Positions 5,280-6,525 of a DNA stretch of 6,525 nt are shown here, one piece after another; positions within the stretch are counted from its first letter, which is position 1; every line of letters starts with the position of its first letter. Origin of the DNA: Spirochaetaceae bacterium (GTDB lineage: Bacteria > Spirochaetota > Spirochaetia > Treponematales > Breznakiellaceae); the NCBI GenBank assembly GCA_031290205.1, contig JAITNZ010000200.1, forward strand, positions 1 to 6,525. Direction: 5' to 3'. Both the position numbers and the translations under genes were made by a program. Under the pieces are notes generated by a model, which saw only the letters and a program-made list of their open reading frames with translations, was not told where the DNA came from and did not search any database.

Positions 5280-6215
5280 TTACAAAACGGAAGGCTTAAA
5301 AGCACCTAAGGTGCATGCTATCAGCGCCATTCGCACGTACATTCCGTATTCCGCTTGTTTGAAGTAGGCGGCGCGAGGGTCGGCATCGAGTTCAATATCA
5401 ATTTCGTTTACACGGGGGAGGGGGTGAAGGATGATCATGCGCTCCTTCGCGCCTTTCATTTTTTCCGCCGTAAGGATATACGAATCTTTTAAGCGCAGGT
5501 ATTCCCCCTCGTTAAGAAAACGTTCGCGCTGCACACGGGTCATGTAGAGCACATCGAGTTCGCCGATTACTTTTTCGAGGCGGTCCGTCTCGGTATACTG
5601 GATATTGCTTACTTTCAATTCATTGGTGATGTAGGAGGGAACGCCAAGTTCATCAGGCGATATAAAGAAAAGTTCGACATCGGGGTAGCGCGCCAGCGCT
5701 TCGGTGAGGGAATGTACGGTGCGCCCGAATTTAAGGTCGCCGCAAAAGCCAACTTTGATGCCGTTAAATCTGCCGACAAGCTGTTTGATGGTAACGAGGT
5801 CGGTGAGGGTCTGCGTCGGGTGGTGATGTCCGCCGTCGCCGGCGTTAATGACGGGAACCTGGGAATAGCGTTTAGCAAGCAGGGCGGCGCCTTCCTTGGG
5901 ATTACGCATGACGATGAGGTCGGCGTAAGCAGATACGACGCGAATCGTGTCGGCAAGGCTTTCACCTTTTGCCGCCGAGGAGGAGGCGGGCTCGGCAAAA
6001 CCGAGGCAGGAACCGCCAAGCCGGAGCATCGCCGCTTCAAACGAGAGCCGCGTCCGCGTGCTTGGTTCAAAAAACAAGGTAGCGAGGAGCTTTCCCCGAC
6101 AGGATTCCCGCAGGAAATCTTTATCATGTTCAATTTGTTCGGTTAGCTTAAATAGTTCATCGAGCTCTTCAAGCGTGAAGTCTTTGGGTCCTATCAAACT
6201 GCGTTGTTCTAGCAT
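5280..6215 (-). CDS. pyrB: Aspartate carbamoyltransferase catalytic chain
   Basis: Catalyses carbamoyl phosphate plus L-aspartate to N-carbamoyl-L-aspartate, the committed step of de novo pyrimidine synthesis, in the cytosol. It has 311 aa, the usual length of the catalytic chain. Carbamoyl-phosphate binding motif STRTR (52-56) sits within FFEPSTRTRLSFE; K84 and R104 lie in KGESLADT and MRNP; H132 is in HHHPTQT; R165 is in GRTVHSL; R227 is in YMTRVQRER; HPLPR is at 264-268. These match the active-site positions known from E. coli PyrB. No regulatory pyrI or other pyr gene is in the window, so the oligomeric form cannot be told. The ATG at 6215 is preceded by a good promoter but no Shine-Dalgarno site. 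The dGTPase-like gene follows 118 bp downstream on the same strand and could be co-transcribed. Confidence 0.97.
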   Translation of the reverse strand: MLEQRSLIGPKDFTLEELDELFKLTEQIEHDKDFLRESCRGKLLATLFFEPSTRTRLSFEAAMLRLGGSCLGFAEPASSSAAKGESLADTIRVVSAYADLIVMRNPKEGAALLAKRYSQVPVINAGDGGHHHPTQTLTDLVTIKQLVGRFNGIKVGFCGDLKFGRTVHSLTEALARYPDVELFFISPDELGVPSYITNELKVSNIQYTETDRLEKVIGELDVLYMTRVQRERFLNEGEYLRLKDSYILTAEKMKGAKERMIILHPLPRVNEIDIELDADPRAAYFKQAEYGMYVRMALIACTLGAFKPSVL

Positions 6216-6224
6216 AGTGAATAT

Positions 6225-6253
6225 ACGCTACTATCGTTTCGAAAAAATGTCAA
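6225..6253 (-). promoter_or_regulatory. pyrB: Putative pyrB promoter with near-leaderless start
   Basis: On the minus strand a perfect TTGACA (6248-6253) and a 17-bp spacer lead to TAGCGT (6225-6230), which keeps the three most conserved -10 positions (T, A and final T). The predicted transcription start is near 6218, three bases before the ATG. An overlapping TATATT (6220-6225) is an alternative -10 box but at a 22-bp spacing. No operator, attenuator or Shine-Dalgarno sequence is seen. The boxes are seen; the start site is inferred. Confidence 0.5.
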
Positions 6254-6341
6254 TGCTTGAAAATTCATATTGTGCACGTTTTCATAGCGGTTCGCGTGGT
6301 CTATAGGACTTGAAAGTATATTATCCGAGCAGGGTCATTGC

Positions 6342-6525
6342 GCCTCAGGCACTTTCTGCCCTCGCCTTCAGGATGAAAAGGGCGTCATCAACTTGGGGTC
6401 TGTGCGCCGCCCAATGAACGCGCCCACATGGGCGTTGTTGCGGTTAATCGTTCATGGCGTGGCGCAGGACGCCCTAACACTACGCTGTAAGTGCAGATGG
6501 GATTTATCCCGTCTGTGCGCCGCCC
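6342..6525. repeat. Hairpin-rich repeat element, copy 2, running off the window
   Basis: Shares ordered landmarks with the element at 2447-2807: GCCTCAGGC (6342-6350), GCCCT...AGGGC, CTTGGGGTCT (6392-6401), CGCCC-acat-GGGCG (6421-6434) inside ATGAACG/CGTTCAT (6414-6420/6449-6455), GGCGTGGCGCAG (6456-6467), a 9-bp stem with TTTA loop (6494-6515) and TCTGTGCGCCG (6512-6522). GTCTGTGCGCCGCCC occurs at 6398-6412 and again at 6511-6525, implying a unit of 113 bp that may repeat beyond the edge. No gene is seen in 6216-6525; 6254-6341 holds nothing else I can name. Confidence 0.65.

Noticed and set aside
5712..6146. Long open frames opposite or overlapping pyrB (5712-6146 and 5947-6306 on +, 5615-6133 on -).
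   Set aside because: They are shadows of the pyrB coding frame, with no start signals or recognisable domains of their own.

Overview
The window reads as a chromosomal segment of a moderately GC-rich bacterium (host genes about 55-60% GC on sampled lines). It holds four full-length genes, all of recognisable families, and three stretches of hairpin-rich repeated DNA. A lineage cannot be fixed from this sequence. A NHLM/NHLP-type peptide exporter, a predicted lipoprotein with a loose lipobox (VSSC), and GC-rich dispersed hairpin repeats would fit a gut Treponema-like spirochaete, but that is a low-confidence guess.

Layout. 1-209: hairpin-rich leader ending in a near-consensus sigma70-type promoter. 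210-2396 (+): NHLM-type ABC transporter (permease plus ATPase), without the peptidase-ABC and HlyD-like partners that normally flank it. 2397-2846: 450 bp with no convincing gene. It contains a strong ribosome binding site ahead of an 11-codon ORF, a hairpin-rich repeat element (copy 1) bounded by a 9-bp direct repeat, and a terminator-like hairpin. 2847-3974 (+): metallo-beta-lactamase-fold hydrolase with a lipoprotein-type signal. 3992-5161 (-): dGTPase-like HD hydrolase, clearly AT-richer than its neighbours. 5162-5279: spacer filled mostly by a 97-bp inverted-repeat structure. 5280-6215 (-): pyrB, aspartate carbamoyltransferase. 6216-6525: pyrB promoter, then copy 2 of the hairpin repeat family, which runs off the window just as a second unit seems to begin.

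The genes do not form one pathway. The exporter belongs to peptide secretion, pyrB and the dGTPase-like gene both touch nucleotide metabolism and lie on one strand (possible co-transcription), and the MBL hydrolase has no obvious partner. The two observations most worth following are these. First, the two repeat copies keep the same stems, loops and spacing while their stem sequences differ, so structure appears to be conserved. Second, the three host-like genes lack Shine-Dalgarno sequences and have a -10-like box almost touching the start codon (leaderless-type starts), whereas the AT-rich dGTPase-like gene has a canonical AAGGAG site.
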